In this document: positions 1 to 8,963 of the stretch, one piece after another
Numbering within the stretch: the first letter of the stretch is position 1
How the letters are laid out: each line of letters begins with the position of its first letter
Assembly: GCA_029246705.1 (NCBI GenBank)
Contig: JAQWMQ010000038.1
Location: 1-34,674, forward strand
Reading direction: 5' to 3'
DNA length: 34,674 bases
From: Phycisphaerales bacterium
Lineage (GTDB): Bacteria; Planctomycetota; Phycisphaerae; Phycisphaerales; SM1A02
Made by a program: the position numbers and the translations under genes
Notes under the pieces: model-generated
Told to the model about the DNA's origin: nothing
The model's input: the letters and a program-made list of their open reading frames with translations, nothing else
Databases searched by the model: none

Positions 1-266
1 GCGCACAGTCAAAGGGAACTGTACGGCTTCCTTCATTGGTTGTCATCGAGTCGTCGGCCAATGGTCATCGTGCCAGGTTGGTGGCCGTGATGAGGCGTCA
101 GATCGGCTCTGGGCGATCTTGGGAACTGGCTGTCCCGATGAGGCTGGATCCTGGCCTGCCATGGGGGGTAGGTCCCCGGCAGAGCTTGACTTCCACCCTC
201 TGCGGGTTAGCCTTCTCGATCCACATTTTGCGAGCGAAGGCTCCAATCTCCAGGAGCCCGCTTCGA
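1..266. other. 5' edge of window, non-coding upstream of SulP gene
   Basis: I recognise no gene here. The SulP reading frame stays open back to position 36, but the extra 77 residues are low-complexity, arginine-rich and not membrane-like. The family-like sequence begins only after the ATG at 267. An AGGAG ribosome-binding site lies at 252-256, ten bases before that ATG, so the stretch is best read as leader and promoter DNA. I could not place a convincing -35/-10 pair. Confidence 0.5.
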
Positions 267-2111
267 ATGTCCGAAATCACGTTTCGCCTGCCCAGCTTCC
301 TCCCGGTGAAGTCGAGGATCTTCGATCTTCGATCGTCGTTGAGTGGCTCGCCCAAGGCCGAGGTGCTGTCCGGCCTGACGGTGGCACTTGCGCTGGTGCC
401 CGAAGCGGTGGCCTTCGCCTTCCTTGCTGGCGTTCCGCCGCTGGTCGGTCTCTACGCAGCATTCATCATCTGCCTGGTCACATCGGTCCTGGGCGGTCGA
501 CCGGGCATGATCTCCGGCGCCACCGGTGCGATGGGCGTCGTGGTCGTCGCTCTGGTCGCCATTCATGGGATCGGCTATCTCTTTCCCGCCGTGGTGCTCT
601 GCGGTCTCATCCAGATCATCATCGGACTGCTCAAGTTCGGAAAGTTCATTCGCATCGTTCCGCACCCGGTGATGCTCGGCTTCGTCAACGGACTTGCGGT
701 CGTCATCCTGCTGGCGCAACTGGGGAGCTTCAAGACCCTGGGTGCCGATGGTGCGATGCAGCTCCTTGAAGGATCGCGACTCTGGATCATGATCGGGCTG
801 GTTGCACTCACCATGGCGATCATCGCCTTCCTTCCTCGATTGACCAAGGTCGTGCCATCGTCGTTGGCGGCGATCCTGATCGTGTCACTGGTGGCCTTTG
901 GCATGAACTCGTTTTCAGCCGGACCGGCAGAAGATGGTGAGTCCGCGTTGGCCGAGGTGAACGCGACGACCAGCCAGCCCGTTCTCACCGTTCGGGACAT
1001 GCTGGTCGACAGCACCCGCGCCGCGGCGGTGACGACCGCCCAACGAAAGAAGGATGCGGCGGTCATCGCTTCGGCCCAGTCGGGTCTTCCGGCGAACATC
1101 GAAGTGGTCGAGGTCGGTCAGGGGCCGGTCGCGCCGCTGACCCCTGGGGAGACCACCGCTGCGGTTGATTCGGTCGATGTGGCGACCGTGGGCATCGCGG
1201 GCGGACTGCCGCGATTCGCCTGGCTCGACTTCCAGATGCCGCCCCTGGCGTGGTCGACGTTCTGGATCATCCTGCCGTTCTCGCTGATCCTGGCCGGGGT
1301 CGGTCTGATCGAGTCGCTGATGACGATGACCCTCATCGACGAACTCACCGAGACCCGCGGACGTGGCAACCGTGAATGTGTCGGCCAAGGCGTGGCCAAC
1401 GTCACCTGCGGCATCTTCGGTGGCATGGGCGGATGTGCCATGATCGGACAGTCGCTGATCAACGTGAAGTCGGGCGGACGAGGGCGACTTTCCGGGATCA
1501 CCGCGGCGTGCGCGCTGCTGCTGTTCATCCTCTTTCTGGCCCCGTACATCGAAGCCGTACCGATGGCCGCACTGGTCGGGGTCATGTTCATGGTCGTCAT
1601 CGGAACCTTCGAGTGGACGACCCTCCAGACCTGGCGGCGAATTCCACGCAGCGAAGTCCTGATCATGATCATCGTCGCCGCCTACACCGTCTTCATGCAC
1701 GACCTTGCGACCGCAGTCATCATCGGCGTCGCGCTTTCGGCGTTGGTCTTCGTCTGGAAGAAGAGCAAGCACATCGTCGCTGATGTCAGTGTCAATGAAT
1801 ACGGCAGCAAGGTCTACCAGCTGCACGGGGTGCTGTTCTTCGGTACGACGCCCGAGTTCAGGGGACTCTTCGAACCCAAGGACGACCCCGACGACGTTGT
1901 CATCGACTTCTACTTCAGTCGGGTGTACGACCAGTCGGGGCTCGAGGCGATCAACGCCCTGGCCGAACGCTACACCAAGCTGGGCAAGCGACTGCACCTG
2001 AGGCACCTGAGCCCCGACTGCCAGAAACTCCTGGACAAGGCCGGCAAGCTGGTGGAAGCCAATATCAGCGAGGATCCGCACTACCACATCGCGACCAACA
2101 AGTCGGTCTGA
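267..2111 (+). CDS. SulP family inorganic anion transporter with STAS domain
   Basis: Predicted inner-membrane anion transporter of the SulP/SLC26 family, whose bacterial members carry sulfate, bicarbonate or dicarboxylates. Of the 614 residues, about 30-215 and 310-500 are rich in hydrophobic helices and hold SulP-type stretches such as [15 protein letters not shown] and [11 protein letters not shown]. Residues about 504-614 form a cytoplasmic STAS domain. A loop of roughly 90 residues (about 216-308), rich in Ala, Val and Thr, interrupts the place where relatives have a short TVGDM-GGLP connection. Start chosen at ATG 267 because AGGAG lies ten bases upstream and homologous sequence begins there. 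The substrate cannot be read from sequence. Two carbonic anhydrase genes 5 kb away make bicarbonate an attractive guess, and sulfate is the alternative. Confidence 0.92.
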   Translation: MSEITFRLPSFLPVKSRIFDLRSSLSGSPKAEVLSGLTVALALVPEAVAFAFLAGVPPLVGLYAAFIICLVTSVLGGRPGMISGATGAMGVVVVALVAIHGIGYLFPAVVLCGLIQIIIGLLKFGKFIRIVPHPVMLGFVNGLAVVILLAQLGSFKTLGADGAMQLLEGSRLWIMIGLVALTMAIIAFLPRLTKVVPSSLAAILIVSLVAFGMNSFSAGPAEDGESALAEVNATTSQPVLTVRDMLVDSTRAAAVTTAQRKKDAAVIASAQSGLPANIEVVEVGQGPVAPLTPGETTAAVDSVDVATVGIAGGLPRFAWLDFQMPPLAWSTFWIILPFSLILAGVGLIESLMTMTLIDELTETRGRGNRECVGQGVANVTCGIFGGMGGCAMIGQSLINVKSGGRGRLSGITAACALLLFILFLAPYIEAVPMAALVGVMFMVVIGTFEWTTLQTWRRIPRSEVLIMIIVAAYTVFMHDLATAVIIGVALSALVFVWKKSKHIVADVSVNEYGSKVYQLHGVLFFGTTPEFRGLFEPKDDPDDVVIDFYFSRVYDQSGLEAINALAERYTKLGKRLHLRHLSPDCQKLLDKAGKLVEANISEDPHYHIATNKSV

Positions 2112-2335
2112 TCGACTGGTGGCCGATACACCCTTCGTGGCGGCGAAATGGTCGTTTGGAGGTCGAAAATCGGCCGGGTGTTATCCGCCCTTCGCTCAAG
2201 ACCCGAACAGGCCCTACGGCCCTCCCTGGTTGTGTTCGAGCTATCAATTTTGGCTGGGTATTCCGTCTTCTGGGTTTATCATGATGATGATCTCCCCGCG
2301 CTGGACGGAGAGGGCCCGGCTCATCGAACAAAGGC
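2112..2335. other. Intergenic region between SulP and FG-GAP genes
   Basis: No gene recognised in these 224 bases. The short open frame at 2148-2339 has no recognisable product. GATACACCC near 2124 can pair imperfectly with GGGTGTTATC near 2177, but no T-tract follows, so I do not call a terminator. The region should carry the promoter of the downstream exported protein. Confidence 0.35.
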
Positions 2336-4267
2336 GTGATTCTGGTGGTACCCACAGCGATCATCAAGGGCATCTCGCTCGGCTTGCTGTACGTGTCTCA
2401 TGCAACAGCAGGGGACATACCGCTGCCCTTCTATGACGAGGCCATCGACCGTGGTGTCGCCTATCTGCCCTTGCAGGGTGAATTCAACGACGCGACCTTC
2501 GGTTGTGGACTGGCTCTGGTCGACCTTGATGATGATGGGGACCCCGACCTGGTCTGCACCGGGTCATTGGATGGTGCCACCGGGCTGTTCATCAACGACG
2601 GCACCGGCCAGTTCACCGAGAACACCACCTCGGGATTGCCGGTCATTCCTCATGCCAGTGGCGTGACCGCAGCAGATTACGATGGTGACGGCGATCTCGA
2701 CCTGCACTTCGCGGCCTGGCGGGACGGAGACAAGCTCTTCCGAAACGAGGGCGATCTCACCTTCACCGACGTGACCGATGAGGCCGGCATGTCCGGTGCA
2801 CTGGGTGCCGGCTCGGGCGCGGCCTGGGCCGACTATGACGATGATGGCGACCTCGACCTGTACGTGCCCAACTACAGCGGTTCACTCTTCCCGGTGATCT
2901 GGGCAAACGAATTCTGGCACAACAACGGCGATGGAACCTTCACCGAGAAGGCTGCAGAGCTCGGACTTGATGACGAATGGGAGACCTACCAGGTGATCTG
3001 GCTCGACTACGACGTCGACGGAGACCCTGATCTCTACATCTCCAACGATCGTGGAAGCCCGATGGGGGCACTCAACCGACTGTTCAGGAATGACGGTGGC
3101 ACCTTCACCGAAGTCAGTGATGGCAGTGGGACGGATGTCAGGATCTCCTCGATGGGCGTGGCAGTCGGCGATGTCGACGGCAACGGCCATCTCGATCTCT
3201 ACTGCACGAACAACTTCGGCAACCCGCTTCTGCTCAATCAGGGTGACGGCACGTTCGTGGATCACATGAAGGAGGCCGATGTCGGCAGCTACCTGACCGG
3301 CTGGGGCACGCATTTCTTCGACTTCGACAATGATGCGGACGAGGATCTCTACGTCTGCAACATGCTGGGGTTCAACAATCTCTACCGCAATCCGGGCAGC
3401 TTTCCGTTCGAGGACGTGGCGCTGTACTGCAACGCCTATTGCCTTGGTGATTCCTACACCGTGGTCACCGGTGACATCGATCTCGACGGTGATCTCGACA
3501 TCATCGTCCAGAACTACGGAGAGCTGATCAAGGTTCTTGTGAACACCGAAGGTGATCTCAGGAACTCGGTGAAGTTCGACGTGCGTGCGCCCGGTGCCAA
3601 CAACCGCGCGGTCGGCGCGAGGCTGGTCGCAACCAGCGAAGGTCGGGTGGTGGTGCATGAAGTCGCCGCCGGCACCAGCTACAAGAGCACGATCGACTAC
3701 GTCCAGCATTTCGGTCTCGATGCCGCCGAAAGTCTCGACTCCCTCGAGGTTCGCTATCCCGATGGCGAGACACGCAGCTTCACCGATGCGCCCGCAGGGT
3801 ACACCTGGAAGGCTCTCCACCCCGATCTGCTCGGCGATGTCGACGAAGATGGTGATCGTGATCCGGTGGACCTTTCCGCCTTCGTTGCCGCACATCAGAT
3901 GCCGACTTTCATTCAAGAATGGTCATGGCTTGACTACACCGGTGATTTCTTCATCGACGACTCGGACATCCTGCTCTTCCTTGAAGACTATGCCGGCCCC
4001 CTCGAGGACTGCGATGAAGATGGGACCACCGATGCTGTCCAGATCGCTCGCGGTGACTTCGCTGACGTCGATCTGGATGGACGGATCGATGATTGTCCGG
4101 TTCCCTGTCCCGCGGACTTCGACGGCAACGGTCAGGTCAATGGTGCCGATCTCTCCATGCTCCTCGGTGCGTGGGCGACCGTGAATCCTGAATTCGATGT
4201 CAACGACGATGGGGTGATCGACGGTGCTGATCTCTCGGTGATTCTCGGCGCCTGGGGTGGGTGCTGA
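2336..4267 (+). CDS. Secreted FG-GAP/VCBS repeat protein with ASPIC/UnbV and dockerin-like domains
   Basis: Exported protein of 643 residues, probably a cell-surface or extracellular binding protein. A signal peptide covers about residues 1-25 (cleavage near SHATA-GD). Residues about 55-405 contain repeated calcium-binding FG-GAP/VCBS loops of the D-x-D-x-D-G-D-x-D-L type, the framework of an integrin-alpha-like beta-propeller. Residues about 412-492 match the ASPIC/UnbV domain (GARL, VRYPDG). Two dockerin-like calcium modules follow, a degenerate one at about 498-553 and a clear one at 591-643 ending LGAWGGC. The GTG at 2336 is the outermost start. The GTG at 2345, ten bases after AAAGG (2330-2334), is equally plausible and would shorten the protein by three residues. 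Its ligand is unknown. It converges on the MutM-type gene with 29 bases between stops. Confidence 0.88.
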   Translation: MILVVPTAIIKGISLGLLYVSHATAGDIPLPFYDEAIDRGVAYLPLQGEFNDATFGCGLALVDLDDDGDPDLVCTGSLDGATGLFINDGTGQFTENTTSGLPVIPHASGVTAADYDGDGDLDLHFAAWRDGDKLFRNEGDLTFTDVTDEAGMSGALGAGSGAAWADYDDDGDLDLYVPNYSGSLFPVIWANEFWHNNGDGTFTEKAAELGLDDEWETYQVIWLDYDVDGDPDLYISNDRGSPMGALNRLFRNDGGTFTEVSDGSGTDVRISSMGVAVGDVDGNGHLDLYCTNNFGNPLLLNQGDGTFVDHMKEADVGSYLTGWGTHFFDFDNDADEDLYVCNMLGFNNLYRNPGSFPFEDVALYCNAYCLGDSYTVVTGDIDLDGDLDIIVQNYGELIKVLVNTEGDLRNSVKFDVRAPGANNRAVGARLVATSEGRVVVHEVAAGTSYKSTIDYVQHFGLDAAESLDSLEVRYPDGETRSFTDAPAGYTWKALHPDLLGDVDEDGDRDPVDLSAFVAAHQMPTFIQEWSWLDYTGDFFIDDSDILLFLEDYAGPLEDCDEDGTTDAVQIARGDFADVDLDGRIDDCPVPCPADFDGNGQVNGADLSMLLGAWATVNPEFDVNDDGVIDGADLSVILGAWGGC

Positions 4268-4296
4268 ACCCCGTCATCGAGACCATGACATCCAGA

Positions 4297-5094
4297 TCAC
4301 TTCTGTGCGGTTGGCACCCAGGCCGTGGTGCGACCGGCGACCGTGGCGAAGGCGATTGCCTCGTCGCGAGACGTCCGTGCGTCCTCGGACCTGCCCCAGC
4401 GGTCATGGAACAGCCAGTTGCGCGGGAACCGGTCGGACACCGACTGCACGTCGACCGCCTTGCGGATGATCGACTCGAGCCGTGACCGAACCCGCCTGAG
4501 TTCATCCGCGGACAGGTCCTTCACCGAGCGCATCGGTGCGATCCCGGCCTGATAGAGGATCTCATCCGCGATCCAGTTGCCCACGCCGGCAGCGAAGGAC
4601 TGATTGAGCAGCAGGCCCTTGATGGTGCCGGTTCGACCCTGACACAATGACTTGAACTCGGACCATCCAGGCATCTCCAGCAGTGGGTCGAACCCCAACT
4701 TGGAGATCGGAGGTTCGTTTCGAGGATCCTCGCGAAGCCTGATTCGCCCGAATCGTCTCGGGTCCGGCATCGCGAGTCGTCGCCCGCTCTCGAACTCGAG
4801 TTCGATCTTCCAGAAGCGGGGGCGCTCATCGATGTCTTCATAGCCCTGAAGGGCCCCGGTCATCCCGAAATGAAGCAGGAGTGCGGGCCCGGCGTCGAAT
4901 TCCAGCCAGAGCTGCTTTCCGTGTCGACAGGCTGCGGTGACGGTTCGTCCCTTGAGTCTGCGGCAGACGGTGGCCGGAGTCTGGTCGCAGAAGACGATCC
5001 GGTCGTCAGGGCTCCGGGCGATCTTGACCGTCTGTCCGAGCCCGACCATCTCGGCGACCAGGCGACCACGTTCGACTTCAGGGAGTTCAGGCAT
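4297..5094 (-). CDS. mutM: Formamidopyrimidine-DNA glycosylase (Fpg/MutM type), zincless
   Basis: Base-excision repair glycosylase/AP lyase expected to remove 8-oxoguanine or other oxidised bases in the cytoplasm. The 265 residues match the family length. The N-terminus is MPELPEVE, with Pro2 as nucleophile plus Glu3 and Glu6. The conserved lysine is Lys60 (HGKQL). HFGMTG (75-80), DPRRFG (111-116) and the helix-two-turn-helix region with GVGNWIADEILYQAGI (170-185) are all present. The C-terminal beta-hairpin keeps the DNA-contacting arginine (AGRTT, Arg255) and the usual final Gln-Lys, but none of the four zinc cysteines remains in residues 229-265. Zincless fingers are known in NEIL1 and plant Fpg, so the enzyme may be active. 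Nei-like specificity cannot be excluded. Confidence 0.9.
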   Translation of the reverse strand: MPELPEVERGRLVAEMVGLGQTVKIARSPDDRIVFCDQTPATVCRRLKGRTVTAACRHGKQLWLEFDAGPALLLHFGMTGALQGYEDIDERPRFWKIELEFESGRRLAMPDPRRFGRIRLREDPRNEPPISKLGFDPLLEMPGWSEFKSLCQGRTGTIKGLLLNQSFAAGVGNWIADEILYQAGIAPMRSVKDLSADELRRVRSRLESIIRKAVDVQSVSDRFPRNWLFHDRWGRSEDARTSRDEAIAFATVAGRTTAWVPTAQK

Positions 5095-5182
5095 GGGGTG
5101 ACATCATAGGAGCTCGTTGAAGTTCGGCCATTTCTTCCTCGATCTGCGATGATGATTCAAACCGTTGAAAGGCTGGAAGTCC

Positions 5183-7330
5183 ATGCGCAAGAAAATGACC
5201 TTACGACTGATCGCTGCATTCCCGCTGTTGTTGTTGCCGCTGGTCTCGTGTGCAACAGGCGATCGTTCAGTCGGGCCTCCGGATGCCCCCGAACGACCGG
5301 TCGAGGTCCGGGTGCACGGCCAGGTGCTCGTCGACGACTACGCCTGGATCAGGGAGAAGGACAACCCCGAGGTCATTGCCTACCTCGAGGCCGAGAATGC
5401 CTGGGCCGATGCCGAAATGGAGGAACTGGGTGATCTCCAGCAGACCCTCTACGACGAGATGCTGGCGCGCATCATGGAAGACGATACCGATGTTCCCGCA
5501 CCTCGCGACGGGTATCTGTACTACACCCGTACCGAGGAGGGCCGTCCGTACGCGCTTCATTGCCGACGCAAGGCCGACCCCGGTTCTCCGGAGGAGATTC
5601 TCCTGGATGCCAATGTCGAAGCGGGCGAGCTCGAGTTCTACAGCATCGAAGCGTTCGAGCCGAGTCCTGATGGCAGCAAACTGGCCTGGCTGGTCGATGC
5701 TTCCGGCTATGAACATTGTGATCTCTACGTGAAGGATCTCGTCACCGGTGAAGTCATCGATTCCGGCATCAAGGACCTTGATCCATGGTCGCTTGCCTGG
5801 GCCAATGACAACAGGACGATCTTCTATGCACGGCAGGATGACACGAACCGGGGTGATCGCATCTACCGACATCGGGTCGGCACGCCCATGGATGAGGATG
5901 TCCTGGTCTACCACGACCCGGACGGCCGTTTCTACGTCGACGTCTCCCGATCACGCAGCGGGGAATGGCTTGTGGTCGGTTCGGGCGGGCAGATCACCTC
6001 CGAATCGCACCTGCTTGATGCCGACGACCCCGAAGGCACCTTTCGCATCGTCAGCCCGAGACAGCGCGGGGTTGAATACCAACTCGCACACAGTGGTGAC
6101 CGTTTGTACCTGCGTACCAACGAGGATGCACCGAACTTCAAGATCATGACGCGCTCGACCGACCTGGATGACGGGAGCGAGTGGGTGGACTTCCTGGCTC
6201 ATGATCCCGACCGCTACGTGGTGGGGATCGATGCCTTTCGCGATCACCTGGTGATCACCGATCGAGTCGATGGCTACCAGGGGATCGGCGTGATCGATCT
6301 TCGCAACGGCGAACATCGTCGATTCGCCATGCCCGAGCGGGTCTCGACCGCGGGACCCGACACCAATCATGACTTCGACACCGAACGATTCCGCTACGAC
6401 TACACCTCGCTGGTCACTCCTGAAACCATCTTCGAGACCGATCTCGATAGCGGTGAGACGAAGCGCCTGAAGACCAGGCCCGTGCTCGGCGACTACGACC
6501 CGGATGATTACGTGACCCTGCGGCTCGAGGCGACCGGGCACGATGGCGTGCGGATTCCGGTTTCAGTGATCCACCGCAAGGGGGTTCGACCGGATGGCAC
6601 AAACCCGCTGTACCTCACCGGCTACGGGTCCTACGGGTCGTCCTACGACCCGTATTTCTCGTCCGCTCGACTGTCACTCCTGAACAGAGGCGTGGTCTAT
6701 GCGATCGCGCACATCAGGGGCGGTGGCGAACTCGGTCGAGCCTGGTACGAGGACGGCAAGTTCCTCAAGAAGAAGAACACCTTCCTCGACTTCATCGCCT
6801 GTGCTGAAATGCTGCGGGACAGCGGCTGGGCGGCACCCGATCGAATCGCGATCGAAGGGGGGTCGGCGGGGGGGCTCCTCATCGGTGCGGTCTTGAACAT
6901 GCGACCAGATCTCTTCGCGGTCGCGATCGCGGACGTGCCCTTCGTCGACGTGATCAACACCATGCTCGATGCAAGCATCCCCCTCACCGTCGGTGAATAC
7001 GAGGAGTGGGGGAACCCCGAGGATCCCGAGTACTTCGACTACATGCTGGAGTATTCACCGTACGACAATGTTCGTGACGGTGCGTATCCCGATCTGCTGG
7101 TCCTTGCGGGCTTGAACGACCCTCGGGTCCACTACTGGGAACCCGCCAAGTGGGTCGCCCGGATGCGTGACCATGACACGGGTGAGAAGCGGCTGCTCCT
7201 CAAGACCAACATGGGTGCAGGTCACGGTGGGGCAAGTGACAGGTACGACCGACTCAAGGAGATCGCCTTTACGTACGCCTTCGTACTGGACGGTCTTGGT
7301 GCGGTCGCACCTGTCACTCCTGCGGAATGA
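5183..7330 (+). CDS. Prolyl oligopeptidase family (S9) serine peptidase, lipoprotein
   Basis: Peptidase of family S9, most like the prolyl oligopeptidase/oligopeptidase B branch, which cleaves short peptides. It has 715 residues, typical for the family. The N-terminus has a basic n-region, a hydrophobic stretch and a lipobox LVSC (Cys23), so it should be a lipid-anchored envelope protein. Residues about 35-420 fit the N-terminal cap and seven-bladed propeller. The alpha/beta-hydrolase domain carries Ser561 (GGSAGG), Asp646 (LNDPRV) and His681 (GAGHGG). ATG 5183 was chosen because GAAAGG (5167-5172) sits ten bases upstream and the signal peptide starts cleanly there; a TTG at 5165 is less likely. 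Envelope location suggests peptide scavenging. Its stop directly abuts the stop of the convergent carbonic anhydrase gene. Confidence 0.9.
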   Translation: MRKKMTLRLIAAFPLLLLPLVSCATGDRSVGPPDAPERPVEVRVHGQVLVDDYAWIREKDNPEVIAYLEAENAWADAEMEELGDLQQTLYDEMLARIMEDDTDVPAPRDGYLYYTRTEEGRPYALHCRRKADPGSPEEILLDANVEAGELEFYSIEAFEPSPDGSKLAWLVDASGYEHCDLYVKDLVTGEVIDSGIKDLDPWSLAWANDNRTIFYARQDDTNRGDRIYRHRVGTPMDEDVLVYHDPDGRFYVDVSRSRSGEWLVVGSGGQITSESHLLDADDPEGTFRIVSPRQRGVEYQLAHSGDRLYLRTNEDAPNFKIMTRSTDLDDGSEWVDFLAHDPDRYVVGIDAFRDHLVITDRVDGYQGIGVIDLRNGEHRRFAMPERVSTAGPDTNHDFDTERFRYDYTSLVTPETIFETDLDSGETKRLKTRPVLGDYDPDDYVTLRLEATGHDGVRIPVSVIHRKGVRPDGTNPLYLTGYGSYGSSYDPYFSSARLSLLNRGVVYAIAHIRGGGELGRAWYEDGKFLKKKNTFLDFIACAEMLRDSGWAAPDRIAIEGGSAGGLLIGAVLNMRPDLFAVAIADVPFVDVINTMLDASIPLTVGEYEEWGNPEDPEYFDYMLEYSPYDNVRDGAYPDLLVLAGLNDPRVHYWEPAKWVARMRDHDTGEKRLLLKTNMGAGHGGASDRYDRLKEIAFTYAFVLDGLGAVAPVTPAE

Positions 7331-8038
7331 TCACTTGCTGGTGATCGTGAATTTTCCGGTGCCGAGGTCCTGGACCCCGGCAATGATCTTCAGGTCGCCC
7401 TTCTTGACGGCATCAGCGAGCACCGAAGAACTCTTCATGAGGATCTCGATGCCTTGGTTGGCGTTGCATTTGATCGCCTTGGGGAGTGCGTTCGGGTCCG
7501 AGGGATCACTGTTCACGGTGCAGGGGATGATGATCTGGTCGATCAGCTGAGGCAGGGATCCGGGCAGGGCGCTGGTGTCCTTGCGCAGCTTGATGGCCGT
7601 GTCGACGGCACCGCAGGAGGAATGGCCCATGACGACGATCGTCTTGGCTCCGAGGACCGCGACCCCGAACTCGAGGCTTGCGATGATCTCCATGGTCGGA
7701 ATGTTGCCGGCGACGGCGCAGACGAACAACTCGCCGAGCGGTTGATCGAAGACGATCTCGGGTGAGACGCGCGAATCAGCGCATCGGAGGATCGCGGCGA
7801 ATGGAGCCTGTCCGGCAGCCAGCGCCTCGCGGGCCTTGGCTGGGTTCGACAGTTCGGTCTTCTCGCTGACGTATCGTTTGTTTCCTGCCATCAGTTCTGC
7901 AATGGCTTCATCCGGCGTGCCGATTTCAGCTGGCAGGGGGGATGTCCTGGTGTTCGTCACCGGCGCGAGGGCCAGGCATGCGGTGGCGATCAACGAAAAC
8001 GTGCAGATGGACAAGATGCTCTGTGTTCTAGCGTTCAT
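7331..8038 (-). CDS. Exported beta-carbonic anhydrase
   Basis: Beta-class carbonic anhydrase, which interconverts CO2 and bicarbonate with a zinc ion. It has 235 residues. The zinc site is complete: Cys86-x-Asp88-x-Arg90 (CADSR), His139 and Cys142 (HSSC). Unlike its neighbour, it has a hydrophobic N-terminal signal sequence (about residues 8-25), so it probably acts in the periplasm. ATAC at 18-21 is a weak lipobox-like alternative to cleavage after ALA. The ATG at 8038 has AGGAG about eight bases upstream. It follows the second carbonic anhydrase gene on the same strand after a gap of 104 bases, which suggests duplication and possible co-transcription. Both proteins end with GVQD-[LV]-GTGKFT. 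Confidence 0.92.
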   Translation of the reverse strand: MNARTQSILSICTFSLIATACLALAPVTNTRTSPLPAEIGTPDEAIAELMAGNKRYVSEKTELSNPAKAREALAAGQAPFAAILRCADSRVSPEIVFDQPLGELFVCAVAGNIPTMEIIASLEFGVAVLGAKTIVVMGHSSCGAVDTAIKLRKDTSALPGSLPQLIDQIIIPCTVNSDPSDPNALPKAIKCNANQGIEILMKSSSVLADAVKKGDLKIIAGVQDLGTGKFTITSK

Positions 8039-8142
8039 GATTCTCTCCTACGGAATGTTGACATGTCGCACGGAGTGCGAATAACTGATCGCTCCGATGA
8101 TAATGCAAATGGTCTGTGTCTGTCTGGGTATCGGCGAGCGCT

Positions 8143-8739
8143 TCAAGTCGATTGCAGGGTGAACTTGCCCGTCCCCACGTCCTGTACACCTGAGATGATC
8201 CCGAGCTTGCCGGAACCAACTCGGTCCTTCAGTATCGGTGATCGCGTGACCAGATGTTCTGCGTTTGTACGTGCATTGTGCTCGATGACTGACAGGTGAT
8301 TGTCGTTAAGGTCGCTTGGGGATTCGGGCATCTCCACCTGTGCGATCAGTTCCTGCAGCGAGCTTGAAAGCGTCACGCCTTCTTCGCGATAGTCGAGTGC
8401 CGCTTGCACGGCCCCGCAGCCCGTGTGCCCCATGACCATGATCAAGGGTGTGTTGAGCTTGAGGACCGCGTACTCGAGGCTTGCGATGATCTCGGTGGTT
8501 GCCAGGTTGCCAGCGACCCCGCAGACGAAGAGCTTGCCCAGTGGTTGGTCGAAGATGATTTCGGGAGCAACCCGCGAGTCCGCGCAACGGATGATCGCGG
8601 CGATCGGAGTTTGCCCGGCGAGGTGTCCCGGTCGATCCCCGGGTGGATTGGTCGCGATGGGTTTCCCCGCCACATGGCGCTGGTTGCCTTCCAGCAATGA
8701 TTCGAGCGCTTGTTTCGCCGTCTCAGGGTGACTTTGCAT
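8143..8739 (-). CDS. Cytosolic beta-carbonic anhydrase
   Basis: Second beta-carbonic anhydrase, 198 residues, with Cys52-x-Asp54-x-Arg56 (CADSR), His105 and Cys108 (HTGC) as zinc and catalytic residues. It has no signal peptide when started at ATG 8739, so it should be cytosolic. The frame extends upstream to 8913, but those 58 residues are unlike the family and contain no signal sequence, whereas family-like sequence starts right after Met at 8739. The ribosome-binding site is weak there, so the start is moderately certain. It is paralogous to the downstream exported enzyme. The two together could equilibrate inorganic carbon on both sides of the inner membrane. Confidence 0.9.
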   Translation of the reverse strand: MQSHPETAKQALESLLEGNQRHVAGKPIATNPPGDRPGHLAGQTPIAAIIRCADSRVAPEIIFDQPLGKLFVCGVAGNLATTEIIASLEYAVLKLNTPLIMVMGHTGCGAVQAALDYREEGVTLSSSLQELIAQVEMPESPSDLNDNHLSVIEHNARTNAEHLVTRSPILKDRVGSGKLGIISGVQDVGTGKFTLQST

Positions 8740-8963
8740 GTCAGAAATCCAAGTGCCATCAAGTACGGGCAAGAGAAATGAGATATCTGAATCCAGAGAG
8801 GTGGGGCAGTCGAAAGCCCACACGAGCCCGACAAGGCACTCTTCCTGACCAATACAGACGATTTCATTGTATCTGGATCCCCGGATACTGACCAACACTC
8901 GATTCTCCGGCACTTCGACATGCGGGGGTGTCAGAAACCATCTTCACAAGGGACCCCGAACTC
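8740..8963. promoter_or_regulatory. Divergent intergenic region with a hairpin at 8869-8888
   Basis: These 224 bases separate the carbonic anhydrase pair (leftward) from the FAS1-CIA30 gene (rightward) and should hold both promoters. GTATCTGG (8869-8876) and CCGGATAC (8881-8888) form an eight-base-pair inverted repeat with one G-T pair and a four-base centre. It could be an operator or an RNA hairpin. No regulator can be assigned. Confidence 0.3.

Noticed and set aside
915-2087. 390-residue open frame on the minus strand opposite the SulP gene
   Set aside because: It is an extremely charged, Asp/Arg/Gly-rich antisense translation of a clear membrane transporter, an artefact of high GC.
2882-3916. 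344-residue open frame on the minus strand opposite the FG-GAP gene
   Set aside because: It mirrors the Asp/Gly-rich repeats of the plus-strand gene, has a Val/Glu/Ile-biased composition and no recognisable domain.
8740-8913. N-terminal extension of the second carbonic anhydrase
   Set aside because: The frame is open, but the 58 residues contain no signal peptide and nothing family-like; the conserved sequence begins at ATG 8739.
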